A DNA stretch of 64,000 nucleotides from Marinigracilibium pacificum (GCF_012926615.1 NZ_JABBNU010000001.1:1-64000); one strand, 5' to 3'. Counted from the stretch's first letter, positions 44,759-54,648 are shown. Made by a program: numbers and translations. The notes: generated by a model not told the origin, from the letters alone.

Positions 44759-45898
44759 ATGAGACAAATTCAGATGGTAGATCTAACCAGCCAATATCTT
44801 CGGCTGAAAAAAGATATTGACGATGCTATTCAGGAAGTATTGTTATCATCTGCGTTCATTAATGGACAAGCTGTAAAAGATTTTGCTAATAACTTAAGTA
44901 AATATCTTGGATGTAAGCATGTAATTCCATGTGGAAACGGCACTGATGCTCTTCAAATTGCGATGATGGCTTTGGGCTTTAAGCCAGGAGATGAAATTAT
45001 CGTACCATCATTTACATACGTTGCAACTGTTGAAGTAATATCGCTGTTAGGGCTAAAGCCTGTTTTTGTTGAAGTAAATAAAGACACTTTCAATATTGAC
45101 ACTAATGACCTAAAAGATAAGATTACCAGTCGCACTGTAGGTATAGTTCCGGTTCATTTATATGGACAGTGTGCCAACATGGAAGAACTATTAAAAATTG
45201 GTTCAGAAAACAATCTTAAAATTATTGAAGATACCGCTCAGGCATTAGGTGCAGAATACAAATTCTCGGACTCTTCAGTAAAAAAAGCTGGAACTATAGG
45301 TGATGTAGGGACAACCTCATTTTTCCCTTCAAAAAATCTAGGTTGCTTTGGAGATGGTGGTGCATTGATGACCAATAATGATGATTTAGCTGAATATTGC
45401 AATATGATTGCAAACCATGGCCAAAAAATAAAATATCATCATGATACCATTGGTGTTAATTCCAGACTTGATACTCTTCAGGCTGCAATTTTAAATGTTA
45501 AATTAAAAGAGTTAGACGATTTTGCCAAAAGAAGAAATGAAGTTGCAAATAAATACAACTCAGCATTTGAAAATAATAGTTTCATAAAAACACCAAATAT
45601 TTCTCCATCCTCAACACATGTATATCACCAATACACGATTACCCTTTCAAAAGAAATCGATCGTGACAAACTAAAAAGCTCATTGGCTAAAAAAGGTGTT
45701 CCAACAATGGTGTACTACCCAATCCCTGTTCACCTTCAAAAAGCATATCTCAAATACGGTTATAAAAAGGGTGACTTCCCTATTTCTGAAAGCCTTTGTC
45801 ATCATGTAATATCTCTTCCAATCCACACGGAAATGAATGAAGGTGACCAACAATTTATTATAGATACATTTCTAAATGAAATAAGTAAAAATGTCTGA
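44759..45898 (+). CDS. Sugar aminotransferase (WbpE-like, DegT/DnrJ/EryC1 family)
   Basis: A PLP transaminase that adds an amino group to a keto sugar nucleotide. The 379-residue protein shows [36 protein letters not shown] with the cofactor Asp, the PLP Lys in [15 protein letters not shown], and the [12 protein letters not shown] segment. In the WbpABDE pathway this step aminates C3 of the 3-keto uronic acid made by WbpB, using glutamate. It lies 3 nt after the dehydrogenase and overlaps the acetyltransferase by 8 nt. Confidence 0.93.
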   Translation: MRQIQMVDLTSQYLRLKKDIDDAIQEVLLSSAFINGQAVKDFANNLSKYLGCKHVIPCGNGTDALQIAMMALGFKPGDEIIVPSFTYVATVEVISLLGLKPVFVEVNKDTFNIDTNDLKDKITSRTVGIVPVHLYGQCANMEELLKIGSENNLKIIEDTAQALGAEYKFSDSSVKKAGTIGDVGTTSFFPSKNLGCFGDGGALMTNNDDLAEYCNMIANHGQKIKYHHDTIGVNSRLDTLQAAILNVKLKELDDFAKRRNEVANKYNSAFENNSFIKTPNISPSSTHVYHQYTITLSKEIDRDKLKSSLAKKGVPTMVYYPIPVHLQKAYLKYGYKKGDFPISESLCHHVISLPIHTEMNEGDQQFIIDTFLNEISKNV

Positions 45899-46475
45899 AG
45901 AAAGAGAATACTTCGCCCATGAAACGGCTGTCATTGATAAAGGAAGTACCATCGGAAAAGGAACAAAAATCTGGCACTTCTCTCATATCATGTCAAATTC
46001 AAAAATTGGAGAAAACTGTAATATTGGGCAGAACGTGGTGATTTCACCTGAGGTTATTTTAGGCAAAAATGTAAAGGTTCAGAATAATGTATCTATTTAC
46101 ACAGGTGTAACTTGTGACGATGATGTTTTTTTAGGCCCTTCAATGGTTTTTACTAATGTTACTAATCCCAGAAGTGCAATAAACCGAAGAGGTCAATATG
46201 CCAAAACCCATGTTGGTAAAGGAGCTACAATTGGGGCAAATGCAACAGTTGTGTGTGGACATGACATAGGTGAATATGCCTTTATTGGAGCAGGAGCTGT
46301 AGTTACAAAAAACATTCCTTCTTACGCTTTGGTAATTGGTAACCCAGCTAGGCAAACTGGGTGGATGAGTGAGTACGGACACAAGCTTGAATTCAACAAA
46401 GAAGGAATCGCAATATGTCCGGAAAGTAATGATAAATATTTATTAAAAAATGGTCAGGTAACTAAACTTGGCTAA
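45891..46475 (+). CDS. Left-handed beta-helix acetyltransferase (WbpD-like)
   Basis: A 194-residue hexapeptide-repeat enzyme expected to acetylate the 3-amino group of the sugar nucleotide. The repeats run through most of the protein: [81 protein letters not shown]. The end [13 protein letters not shown] is typical of the WbpD/WlbB group. Candidate catalytic residues lie around TNVTNPRS and KTHVGKGA. It overlaps the aminotransferase by 8 nt, supporting coupled synthesis. Confidence 0.92.
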   Translation: MSEEREYFAHETAVIDKGSTIGKGTKIWHFSHIMSNSKIGENCNIGQNVVISPEVILGKNVKVQNNVSIYTGVTCDDDVFLGPSMVFTNVTNPRSAINRRGQYAKTHVGKGATIGANATVVCGHDIGEYAFIGAGAVVTKNIPSYALVIGNPARQTGWMSEYGHKLEFNKEGIAICPESNDKYLLKNGQVTKLG

Positions 46476-46483
46476 TTTTAACT

Positions 46484-47446
46484 ATGAAAAATTTCGCATT
46501 AATAGGTGCCAGTGGATACATTGCTCCAAGGCATATGAAGGCCATAAAAGACACTAATAATAATTTAGTTGCTGCCCTTGATAAATTTGATAGCGTAGGA
46601 ATTATTGATAGTTACTTTCCCAATGCAGATTTTTTTGTTGAGTTTGAAAGATTTGACAGGCATCTTGATAAGCTTAAGAGATCTGGAGACAAGGTTGATT
46701 ATGTAAGCATTTGCTCTCCAAACTATTTACATGATAGCCATATGCGTTTTGGGTTAAGACACAATGCAGATGTAATCTGTGAAAAACCAATTGTTCTAAA
46801 TCCCTGGAACATTGATGCACTGCAGGAAATCGAAAAAGAAACCGGCAGAAAAATTTACAATGTCCTTCAATTAAGACTCCACCCATCGATAATCGCTTTA
46901 AAAGAAAAAATCGATAATGGACCAAAAGACATGATGTATGATATAGATCTGACTTACCTAACAAGTCGTGGTAATTGGTATTATACTAGTTGGAAAGGAG
47001 ACATAGAAAAATCAGGAGGGATTGCGACAAATATTGGTGTTCACTTTTATGATATGTTAACATGGATTTTCGGAGGACCAAAAAATAATACTGTACATAT
47101 TCACACTCATGATCGTGCTTCAGGATACCTTGAACTTGAAAAAGCTCGAGTAAGATGGTTCCTTAGTATAAACTACGATGTTATTCCTGAAAACATCAAA
47201 GCAGAGGGCAAAAGGACATTTCGATCAATAACAGTTGATGGTAAAGAAATAGAGTTTAGTACTGGATTTACCGACCTGCATACTGAAACGTATAATGACA
47301 TATTATCAGGAAAAGGTTTCGGACTTGAAGACACCAAAACTGCCATTCAGCTTGTTCATGACATAAGGCATGCATCGCCAATAGGACTAAAAGGGGATTA
47401 TCACCCAATGGCAAAATTACCTTTGGCTGATCACCCATTCAAATAA
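46484..47446 (+). CDS. Sugar nucleotide 3-dehydrogenase (WbpB-like, Gfo/Idh/MocA family)
   Basis: Oxidises C3 of UDP-N-acetyl-glucuronic acid before transamination; WbpB and WbpE work as a pair recycling cofactor. The 320-residue protein begins NFALIGASGYIAPRHMKAI, carries VSICSPNYLHDSHM and the signature CEKPIVLNPWNID, then NIGVHFYDMLTWIFG, and TDLHTETYNDILSG near the end. The length agrees with WbpB (about 316). It closes the operon, followed by a perfect 42-bp palindromic terminator. Confidence 0.93.
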   Translation: MKNFALIGASGYIAPRHMKAIKDTNNNLVAALDKFDSVGIIDSYFPNADFFVEFERFDRHLDKLKRSGDKVDYVSICSPNYLHDSHMRFGLRHNADVICEKPIVLNPWNIDALQEIEKETGRKIYNVLQLRLHPSIIALKEKIDNGPKDMMYDIDLTYLTSRGNWYYTSWKGDIEKSGGIATNIGVHFYDMLTWIFGGPKNNTVHIHTHDRASGYLELEKARVRWFLSINYDVIPENIKAEGKRTFRSITVDGKEIEFSTGFTDLHTETYNDILSGKGFGLEDTKTAIQLVHDIRHASPIGLKGDYHPMAKLPLADHPFK

Positions 47447-47486
47447 AAAAGTAAAAGCCTCAAAATTTTGAGGCTTTTACTTTTTT
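47445..47486. terminator. Perfect 42-bp palindromic bidirectional terminator
   Basis: Two 21-nt arms (47445-47465 and 47466-47486) are exact reverse complements, with GTAAAAGCCTCAAAA beside TTTTGAGGCTTTTAC and flanking A and T tracts. It sits between the WbpB-like gene (stop about 47446) and cysQ (stop at 47485-47487), and touches both stops, so it can end both. Confidence 0.9.
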
Positions 47487-48255
47487 AGTTTTCAAATCCC
47501 AACACCAAAAAGGAAGGGTTTAACAAGTTTTCCCTATTATAATAAAATCGAACTTTCTCTTCAAACCTCAAAACTTTACCTCCGGCAGCTTCAACAACAG
47601 CTTGTCCAGCTCCGGTATCCCATTCCATTGTTGGTCCATGGCGATAATACAAATCCGCCTTACCTTCGGCTACCATACAAAATTTTAAAGAACTTCCTAC
47701 CGATATACTATCCGTACATTTATATGAATTCAAAACACCTTCCTCTTCGTCACTAGCATGCGAAGCACTTCTTACAGCTATACGGTCATCTGATTTGTTG
47801 TTAACTTTTAAAACAGATTCATTTCCTCCTTCTATTTTTACAGCACCGTTTTCATCTCCATAATAAGTAACTTCTGTAACTGGAGTATAAACAATACCTT
47901 TTACAGGAAATCCATCACGGATCAGAGCGATATTAACAGTAAACTGCCCGTTTCTTTTAATAAACTCCTTAGTTCCATCAAGCGGATCAACCAGCCAAAA
48001 TTCACTCCAGTCTTTCCTTTCCTCAAAAGGTATACTTCTTCCTTCTTCAGATAAAACTGGAATATCAGGAAAGTACTCTTTAAGCTTTTCAGTTATGACT
48101 TCGTTTGCAGCTTTATCTGCAAGAGTAAGCGGAGAATCATCAGATTTAAAATCGACGACATTTGAAAAATCGTCAAGCTTATAAACCTCCATAATGGCGT
48201 CTCCTGCCAGTCTGGCAATCTCTGTAAGTTGCTCTTTCACTTTATTTTGCATCAT
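47485..48255 (-). CDS. cysQ: 3'(2'),5'-bisphosphate nucleotidase CysQ
   Basis: Removes a phosphate from PAP, the by-product of PAPS use. The 256-residue protein is of the IMPase superfamily: LSEEGRSIPFEERKDW with the metal Glu, the signature VDPLDGTKEFIKRNGQFTVN, RSASHASDEE, and EWDTGAGQAVVEAAGG. It is divergent from cysC with a 95-bp gap, matching a shared sulfate-activation role. The ATG at 48255 is immediately followed by a second ATG at 48252. Confidence 0.95.
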   Translation of the reverse strand: MMQNKVKEQLTEIARLAGDAIMEVYKLDDFSNVVDFKSDDSPLTLADKAANEVITEKLKEYFPDIPVLSEEGRSIPFEERKDWSEFWLVDPLDGTKEFIKRNGQFTVNIALIRDGFPVKGIVYTPVTEVTYYGDENGAVKIEGGNESVLKVNNKSDDRIAVRSASHASDEEEGVLNSYKCTDSISVGSSLKFCMVAEGKADLYYRHGPTMEWDTGAGQAVVEAAGGKVLRFEEKVRFYYNRENLLNPSFLVLGFEN

Positions 48256-48324
48256 TTTTTCTATTTCAACCCTAAATCTATAAAATTAGTAGAGATTTTA
48301 CTTAACCATTATGAATTTATCAAT

Positions 48325-48332
48325 TAGTTTTG
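48325..48332 (+). promoter_or_regulatory. Candidate -7 box of the cysC-cysD-cysN operon
   Basis: TAGTTTTG matches TAnnTTTG, 18 nt before the cysC ATG. The best upstream element (TTTA) is 24 nt away, longer than usual. Confidence 0.4.
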
Positions 48333-48350
48333 TGTCTTTAATAAATTGTT

Positions 48351-48953
48351 ATGGCGGAAAACATACATCCTATTTTTGAAACAATACTATCAAAAGTTGA
48401 CAAGGAAAATCTTCTTGAACAACGTGGAGTTGTAATTTGGATGGTAGGACTTAGTGGAAGTGGTAAAAGTACACTTGCACGAGGCCTTGAAAAAAGACTT
48501 CACAATGAAGGTATTTTAACAATGTTGCTTGATGGTGATAACCTTCGAACAGGAATTAATAAAAACCTTGGTTTTTCTGATGAAGATCGAACTGAAAATA
48601 TCAGGCGAGCAGCAGAAGTGTCAAAACTTTTTAGCCAATGTGGAATCGTTACTATCTGTTCTCTAATTAGTCCGACAAACTCCATACGCAAAATGGCTAA
48701 AGAGATAATTGGTGAAGACAGCTACCTTGAAGTTTTTGTAAATGCAAGTATTGAAGAATGTGAAAAAAGAGATGTAAAAGGGCTATATGCTAAAGCAAGA
48801 GCAGGAGAGATCAAATCCTTTACAGGTATTGACTCGCCATTTGAAGCTCCGTCATCTCCATTTTTAGAAATTATAACTGAGGGAAGTACTATAGAAGAGT
48901 CATTAGACAAACTTACTAATAGTGTTTACCCAAAGATCAAATCCGGTAATTAA
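48351..48953 (+). CDS. cysC: Adenylylsulfate kinase
   Basis: Phosphorylates APS to PAPS. The 200-residue protein has the P-loop GLSGSGKSTLARGL near residue 34, LLDGDNLRTGINKNLGFSDEDR with the APS-binding motif, and a LID-like stretch DVKGLYAKARAGEI. The end FTGIDSPFEAP is typical. It is the first gene of the cysC-cysD-cysN run (53 nt to cysD). PAPS here may feed assimilation or sulfation; no reductase or sulfotransferase is present in the window. Confidence 0.96.
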   Translation: MAENIHPIFETILSKVDKENLLEQRGVVIWMVGLSGSGKSTLARGLEKRLHNEGILTMLLDGDNLRTGINKNLGFSDEDRTENIRRAAEVSKLFSQCGIVTICSLISPTNSIRKMAKEIIGEDSYLEVFVNASIEECEKRDVKGLYAKARAGEIKSFTGIDSPFEAPSSPFLEIITEGSTIEESLDKLTNSVYPKIKSGN

Positions 48954-49006
48954 AAACCTTTAAATAATTTTTTAGCACAGAGCTAAGTAAATCAAAAATC
49001 TATCAG

Positions 49007-49912
49007 ATGAAAGCGTACAACCTAACACATCTGGAAGAACTGGAATCAGAAGCTATATACGTTATTCGTGAAGTAGCCGCCCAGTTTGAACGAGGAGCAT
49101 TATTGTTTTCAGGAGGAAAAGACTCAATTGTTATGGCTCATTTAGCCAGAAAGGCTTTTTATCCTGCGAAGCTTCCTTTTCCATTAGTCCATATTGATAC
49201 AGGACACAACTTCCCGGAAACAATAGAATTCAGGGATAAATTTGTAAAAGAAATTGGCGCTGACCTTGTTATTGGATCAGTTCAGCAAAGTATCGATGAA
49301 GGAAAAGTAGCTGAAGAAAAAGGTTACAATGCATCACGTAATGGTCTTCAGACTGTCACTTTATTAGACACTATTGAAGAACATAAATTTGATGCATGTA
49401 TGGGTGGAGCACGAAGAGACGAAGAAAAAGCAAGAGCAAAAGAAAGATTCTTCTCTCACAGAGATGATTTCGGTCAATGGGAACCTAAAAATCAGCGTCC
49501 TGAACTTTGGAACATATTTAATGGAAAGAAAAATTTTGGTGAGCATTTCAGGGTATTCCCAATTAGTAACTGGACTGAAATGGATATTTGGCAGTATATT
49601 TTAAAGGAAAACATTGAGCTTCCTTCACTATATTTTGCTCACGAAAGAGAAGTATTCATTAGAGACGGTGTTATTATGTCAACAGGTGAGTTCATGAACA
49701 GAAGGGATATCGAAGAGCCTTTCAAAAAGGTAGTTCGATTCAGAACCATTGGTGATATGACTTGTACCGGAGCAGTTGAATCTGAAGCTGATTCTCTTGA
49801 AGGTATTATTGAAGAAGTTGCGGCTACACGAGTTACCGAAAGAGGAACTCGAGCAGATGACAAACGATCTGAAGCAGCAATGGAAGACCGAAAAAAACAA
49901 GGATACTTTTAA
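49007..49912 (+). CDS. cysD: Sulfate adenylyltransferase subunit 2
   Basis: The PP-loop subunit of the CysDN ATP sulfurylase that makes APS from sulfate and ATP. The 301-residue protein has the PP-loop FSGGKDSIVMAHLARKAF near residue 34, LVHIDTGHNFPETIEFRD, ACMGGARRDEEKARAKER, PISNWTEMDIWQYI and MTCTGAVES near the end. It is followed by cysN after 20 nt. Confidence 0.97.
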   Translation: MKAYNLTHLEELESEAIYVIREVAAQFERGALLFSGGKDSIVMAHLARKAFYPAKLPFPLVHIDTGHNFPETIEFRDKFVKEIGADLVIGSVQQSIDEGKVAEEKGYNASRNGLQTVTLLDTIEEHKFDACMGGARRDEEKARAKERFFSHRDDFGQWEPKNQRPELWNIFNGKKNFGEHFRVFPISNWTEMDIWQYILKENIELPSLYFAHEREVFIRDGVIMSTGEFMNRRDIEEPFKKVVRFRTIGDMTCTGAVESEADSLEGIIEEVAATRVTERGTRADDKRSEAAMEDRKKQGYF

Positions 49913-49932
49913 CCAATACCAAAAGCGAAATT

Positions 49933-51213
49933 ATGAGTACTTCAAATAATTCTACAGAAGGATATTTAGATATGGAGCTTTTACGCTTCACAACAGCAGG
50001 AAGTGTTGATGATGGAAAAAGTACATTAATCGGACGACTTCTATACGACAGTAAATCAATATTCGAAGATCAATATCAGGCAATAGAAGAATCATCTAGG
50101 CGCAAAGGAGATGAAAATGTCAACCTTGCTCTTCTTACTGATGGTCTTAGAGACGAAAGGGAACAAGGTATAACTATTGATGTTGCTTACAGATATTTTG
50201 CAACACCAAAACGAAAGTTCATCATTGCAGATACTCCAGGCCACATTCAGTATACAAGAAACATGGTTACAGGAGCATCAACAGCAAATCTTGCTATCAT
50301 TCTTATTGATGCTAGAAAAGGAGTTGTTGAACAAACAAGACGACATACTTTTATTGCTGCATTACTTGGCATACCTCACATAGTGTATTGTATCAATAAA
50401 ATGGACCTTGTTGATTATGAAGAAGGGTCTTTCGAAGAAATCAAAAAGGAACTTGAAGGATTTTCAAGTAAGCTAGACGTTAAAGACGTACGTTTTATTC
50501 CGATATCAGCCTTAAAAGGTGATAATGTTGTGAATAAATCGGAAAATATGCCTTGGTACCAGGGTAGCACATTATTATACCTTTTGGAAACTATCCATAT
50601 TGGAAGCGATCATAACCATATTGACTGCAGATTCCCGGTTCAGAATGTAATTAGACCTCAGTCTGACAAGTGGCATGATTACAGAGGATATGCAGGACGA
50701 ATTGCTGGTGGCGTATTTAAACCTGGCGATGATGTAACTGTGTTGCCTTCAGGATTTACTTCAAAAATCAAAAGCATTGATACTTTTGACGGTCCTTTAG
50801 ATGAAGCATTTGCACCTCAATCAGTGACTATTACTCTTGAGGATGAAATAGATATTAGTCGTGGCGACATGATAGTCCGTGAAAACAATCAACCTAATGT
50901 TGGTCAAGATATCAATATGATGGTTTGCTGGATGAACGAGAAAAAGTTAATGCCTAACGGAAAATATGCAATTAAGCATACTACAAATGATGCCCGTGCA
51001 ATGGTTAAAGAAATCGTTTATAAGGTTGATATTACCACTTTGCACAGAGTTGAAGATGATAAGGAAGTCGGTATGAATGATATTGCAAGAATCAAGATCA
51101 GAACTACCAAACCATTACTATTTGACCGTTACGATCGCAACAGAATTACAGGAAGTTTAATCTTAATTGATGAAGCAACCAACGAAACAGTTGGAGCGGG
51201 AATGATTGTTTGA
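49933..51213 (+). CDS. cysN: Sulfate adenylyltransferase subunit 1 (GTPase)
   Basis: The EF-Tu-like GTPase that drives the ATP sulfurylase reaction. The 426-residue protein has G1 GSVDDGKSTLIGRLLYDSK, G2 QGITIDVAYRYF, G3 DTPGHIQYTRNM, G4 NKMD and G5 PISALKGDN, followed by two beta-barrel domains. It is shorter than E. coli CysN (475) and lacks a fused CysC, consistent with a separate cysC. The stop lies 13 nt before the pheS start. Confidence 0.96.
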   Translation: MSTSNNSTEGYLDMELLRFTTAGSVDDGKSTLIGRLLYDSKSIFEDQYQAIEESSRRKGDENVNLALLTDGLRDEREQGITIDVAYRYFATPKRKFIIADTPGHIQYTRNMVTGASTANLAIILIDARKGVVEQTRRHTFIAALLGIPHIVYCINKMDLVDYEEGSFEEIKKELEGFSSKLDVKDVRFIPISALKGDNVVNKSENMPWYQGSTLLYLLETIHIGSDHNHIDCRFPVQNVIRPQSDKWHDYRGYAGRIAGGVFKPGDDVTVLPSGFTSKIKSIDTFDGPLDEAFAPQSVTITLEDEIDISRGDMIVRENNQPNVGQDINMMVCWMNEKKLMPNGKYAIKHTTNDARAMVKEIVYKVDITTLHRVEDDKEVGMNDIARIKIRTTKPLLFDRYDRNRITGSLILIDEATNETVGAGMIV

Positions 51214-51226
51214 TTATTTTTGTGTC

Positions 51227-52252
51227 ATGGAGAATATTGAAGCATTAAAAGAGGAAATAAAGTCGTTCAAAGTTGAGAATGAAAATCAGCTTGAAGAATA
51301 CAGGTTGAAGTTTATTGGTAGAAAGAATATAATAAACGATTTATTTACTCAGCTTAAAGACATACCTAATGATCAAAAGAAAGCTTTTGGTCTAGCAGTT
51401 AACGAACTTAAAAACCTTGCGAAAGATACTTTCCAGGGACACATAGATAATTTAAATGGTAATAAAACAGGTGGTGAACAAGCATTTGATTTCGACCCAA
51501 CGCTTCCGGTAGCTCCAAATCAAACCGGTGGTTTACACCCCCTTACTATAGTCCGAAACAGAATTATTGAAATCTTTGAAAGAATAGGCTTCAAGGTTGC
51601 TGACGGACCCGAAATTGAAGATGACTGGCATAACTTTACAGCATTAAATTTCCCTCCCAACCATCCGGCAAGGGAAATGCAGGACACCTTCTTCATTGAA
51701 AGAGATCCTGATATTGCTTTAAGAACACATACATCTTCTGTACAGGTTAGGTTAATGGAGAGCGAAAAGCCACCAATCAGAGCCTTAATGCCAGGAAGAG
51801 TATTTAGAAATGAAGCTATATCTGCTCGTGCTCATTGTGTCTTTCATCAGATTGAAGGATTATACATTGATGAAAATGTTGGCCTAACTGACTTAAAGCA
51901 GACTCTTTACCATTTTGCTAAGGAACTTTTCGGCCCTGAAACTAAAGTACGCTTCAGACCATCATACTTCCCGTTTACAGAGCCTAGTGCTGAAATGGAT
52001 GTATCATGTAACATTTGTAAAGGCAAAGGCTGTAACGTGTGTAAATATACTGGTTGGCTTGAAATACTTGGATCTGGAATGGTAGACCCTAATGTACTTG
52101 AAAATTGCGGAATCGATTCAGAAAAATATACCGGGTTTGCATTTGGTATGGGAATCGAACGACTTGCAATGTTAAAATATAATGTAAAAGACTTGAGGCT
52201 GTTTACAGAGAATGATATTCGTTTTCTACGGCAGTTTAAAGGAGCTGAATAA
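51227..52252 (+). CDS. pheS: Phenylalanine-tRNA ligase alpha subunit
   Basis: Catalytic subunit of PheRS (with PheT, not in the window). The 341-residue protein from ATG 51227 has an N-terminal coiled coil (about 5-90), then the class II core: HPLTIVRNRIIEIF, PAREMQDTFF, HTSSVQVRLM, motif 2 RVFRNEAISARAHCVFHQIEG and motif 3 GMGIERLAMLKY. An insert with CNICKGKGCNVC resembles a zinc site, as seen in some bacterial PheS. An in-frame TTG at 51206 inside cysN is rejected as start. A TATTTTTG box ends 5 nt before the ATG, too close for a normal leader. Confidence 0.96.
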   Translation: MENIEALKEEIKSFKVENENQLEEYRLKFIGRKNIINDLFTQLKDIPNDQKKAFGLAVNELKNLAKDTFQGHIDNLNGNKTGGEQAFDFDPTLPVAPNQTGGLHPLTIVRNRIIEIFERIGFKVADGPEIEDDWHNFTALNFPPNHPAREMQDTFFIERDPDIALRTHTSSVQVRLMESEKPPIRALMPGRVFRNEAISARAHCVFHQIEGLYIDENVGLTDLKQTLYHFAKELFGPETKVRFRPSYFPFTEPSAEMDVSCNICKGKGCNVCKYTGWLEILGSGMVDPNVLENCGIDSEKYTGFAFGMGIERLAMLKYNVKDLRLFTENDIRFLRQFKGAE

Positions 52253-52283
52253 AAAAAGCCGGATCAAATTGATCCGGCTTTTT
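52253..52283. terminator. Bidirectional terminator between pheS and the MoxR gene
   Basis: AAAAAGCCGGATC (52253-52265) and GATCCGGCTTTTT (52271-52283) form a perfect 13-bp stem with a 5-nt loop; T tracts occur on both strands. It starts directly after the pheS stop and ends just before the MoxR gene stop. Confidence 0.92.
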
Positions 52284-52285
52284 AA

Positions 52286-53251
52286 TTATAATAATTTTTC
52301 AATAATTGCATCATTGGTTAACTCCTCAGCATCAGCTTTGAAGTTAGAGACTATTCTGTGTCTTAAAACTGCAGTTGCTACTGCTTTAACGTCTTCAATA
52401 TCCGGCGCAAATTTTCCATGTAATAACGCATGACATTTAGCTCCCAGAATCAAATACTGTCCAGCTCGTGGTCCAGCACCCCATTCAATATATTCTTTAG
52501 TTACTGCATCTGCTCTTTCACTAGTAGGACGAGTCTTATGTACAAGGTTAACTGCATACTCTATCACATGATCAGTTACCGGCACTCGCTTTACCAGGCT
52601 TTGATATAATGCTATATCTTCGGCAGACAAAATAGGGTTAACTTTCTTTACGCTTCCATCAGTTGTCGATTTTACAATCTGAACTTCGGAATCATAATCA
52701 GGGTACTCCAAAATTATATTGAACATAAACCTATCTAGCTGAGCTTCCGGAAGAGGATAGGTCCCTTCCTGTTCGATAGGGTTTTGAGTTGCCAACACAA
52801 AGAATGGTTCAGGAAGTGAATACTTTTGACCACCCACTGTTACTTGGTGTTCCTGCATTGATTCTAATAATGCAGCCTGAGTCTTCGGAGGAGTACGGTT
52901 GATTTCATCAGCCAAAACAATATTGGCAAACACAGGTCCTTTTATAAACCTGAAGTTCCTGTCTTTATCAAGGGTTTCAGCTCCAAGAATATCTGAAGGC
53001 ATTAAATCGGGCGTAAACTGAATTCTGTTAAAGCTCAGGTGTAATGCATCTGCTATGGTATGTATCAGAAGTGTTTTTGCAAGCCCGGGTACTCCGACAA
53101 GTAAACTATGACCTTGTGAAAAGATAGAAATAAGTAGTAAGTCAACTACCTTTTCCTGTCCTATTATTACTTTTCCGATCTCTGATTTTAAATCGCTGAA
53201 TGCTTTTTGTAAGGCTTCAGCTGCTTCCTTGTCTGAGTTAAATTTCTCCAT
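52286..53251 (-). CDS. MoxR-family AAA+ ATPase
   Basis: MoxR ATPases act as chaperones that mature or regulate partner proteins, often with a VWA-domain protein nearby. The 321-residue protein has Walker A GVPGLAKTLL near residue 39, the LMPSDILGAE loop, Walker B NIVLADEINRTPPKTQAALLE, sensor 1 FVLATQNPIEQEGTYPLPEAQLDRF and the C-terminal helical lid (GAGPRAGQYLILGAK). No VWA or DUF58 gene follows; instead the SurA-like genes are upstream in the same direction (2-nt gap to the nearest), so its client may be in the envelope. Confidence 0.94.
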   Translation of the reverse strand: MEKFNSDKEAAEALQKAFSDLKSEIGKVIIGQEKVVDLLLISIFSQGHSLLVGVPGLAKTLLIHTIADALHLSFNRIQFTPDLMPSDILGAETLDKDRNFRFIKGPVFANIVLADEINRTPPKTQAALLESMQEHQVTVGGQKYSLPEPFFVLATQNPIEQEGTYPLPEAQLDRFMFNIILEYPDYDSEVQIVKSTTDGSVKKVNPILSAEDIALYQSLVKRVPVTDHVIEYAVNLVHKTRPTSERADAVTKEYIEWGAGPRAGQYLILGAKCHALLHGKFAPDIEDVKAVATAVLRHRIVSNFKADAEELTNDAIIEKLL

Positions 53252-53253
53252 AT

Positions 53254-54648
53254 TTATTGCATGATCTTACAGTTCTTGTACTCCGGATCAATCGCAATAT
53301 ATACCTCATCTCTCGCCTCTAAAAACCACGCTTCTTCCTTCTCTCCCTGCTTTTTAATCAGGGCAGCTCTTTTGATCCGTTCAAAATCGTCTGTCAAATT
53401 AGCCTCATGTGGCTGAAAACGATCTTTATAATAAATAATTCTGGCAGCTTCTTGTTGGTGCATTACCGTTCCCGGACTTGAAACAACAAATGTTACCGGA
53501 GTAGAAACATCACCAACTTTCATTGAATCAATAGTGAAATAAATGTTAGCGTCCATTTCTTCAGCTAAAACTCTTGGCACACCTGATTGATCCGTAAAAT
53601 AACCGCCAGCATCAGCTGTATATTTATCATCACTATACTCCTTAGCTGCTTCTTCAAATGATAGACTATCATTCAATATAAGCGTTCTTAAGCTATCTAA
53701 AAAGTTTTTTGACTCTGCAACATCAGCAGATGTGATTTTCGGAGCTATCAATATATGGCGACTGCGATATTCATTTCCTCGTCTGTCAAGTAGCTGAATA
53801 AGGTGAAAACCAAAATCTGACTCTACAGGCTCACTAATCTCTTCTTTTTCAATGCTATATACTGTTCCTTCATACTCAGGCACAAAAGATCCTCTTGTTG
53901 TCCATCCGTACTCACCCCCTTTAGCTGCAGAACCCGGATCTTGAGAATATTTCATTGCCGCATCAGCAAACGTCATCTGTCCGGATTCAATCTTACTTTT
54001 AAGATCGTTTAAAAAATCAACAACTCGTTGCTTTTCTTCCTTATTTATTTCCGGATATTTTACAATCTGCCCGACAGTTACCTGGGTTGAGATAAATGGT
54101 AAACTATCTGATATACTTTCATAAAAATTCTTTACTTCACGAGGAGTCACAGTTACATCACTGGTAATTTCAGATTGCATTCTTTGAATGGTCATCTGCT
54201 CTCTGATCTGATCGCGTAACTCACTTTTGATAGATTCTAAAGAACGACCATATAATTGCTCTAATTGAGCTTCATTACCACCAACAGACTGAATTATCGA
54301 TTGAACACGACGATCAAGGTTAGAAGACACATCTTCATCAGATACTATTACTGAGTCAATTTCTGCTTTTGCAAGCATTAATTTTCCAATCACCTGCTGC
54401 TGTAAAATACGGCATTTAGTTTCATCACTAGCATAGTTGCCACGACTTAAAAAATCAAGGTATGCACGCTCAAGCTCAGATTTTAAAACAATATAATCAT
54501 CTACCTTGGCAATAATCCCATCAGCAGTAATCATATCACTATTATCATCCTGAGCAGAAAGGTTTATAGATATTATACCCAGAAACGCTACAACTAATGT
54601 TTTACTGACCAAATAATTCAAACTCTTCATTTTCTTTAGCACTTTCAT
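53254..54648 (-). CDS. SurA-like periplasmic peptidyl-prolyl isomerase
   Basis: A 464-residue chaperone and isomerase for outer-membrane proteins. A signal peptide (about 14-32, VSKTLVVAFLGIISINLSA, before QDDN) precedes a SurA_N domain (about 40-170) and two parvulin domains: the first begins TQVTVGQIVK with SQDPGSAAKGGEYGWTTRG and FGFHLIQLLDRRG, the second RSRHILIAPK with SDDKYTADAGGYF. The gene overlaps the upstream lipoprotein gene by 47 nt from ATG 54648, or 29 nt from ATG 54630, which I think equally likely. It ends 2 nt before the MoxR gene. Confidence 0.92.
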   Translation of the reverse strand: MKVLKKMKSLNYLVSKTLVVAFLGIISINLSAQDDNSDMITADGIIAKVDDYIVLKSELERAYLDFLSRGNYASDETKCRILQQQVIGKLMLAKAEIDSVIVSDEDVSSNLDRRVQSIIQSVGGNEAQLEQLYGRSLESIKSELRDQIREQMTIQRMQSEITSDVTVTPREVKNFYESISDSLPFISTQVTVGQIVKYPEINKEEKQRVVDFLNDLKSKIESGQMTFADAAMKYSQDPGSAAKGGEYGWTTRGSFVPEYEGTVYSIEKEEISEPVESDFGFHLIQLLDRRGNEYRSRHILIAPKITSADVAESKNFLDSLRTLILNDSLSFEEAAKEYSDDKYTADAGGYFTDQSGVPRVLAEEMDANIYFTIDSMKVGDVSTPVTFVVSSPGTVMHQQEAARIIYYKDRFQPHEANLTDDFERIKRAALIKKQGEKEEAWFLEARDEVYIAIDPEYKNCKIMQ

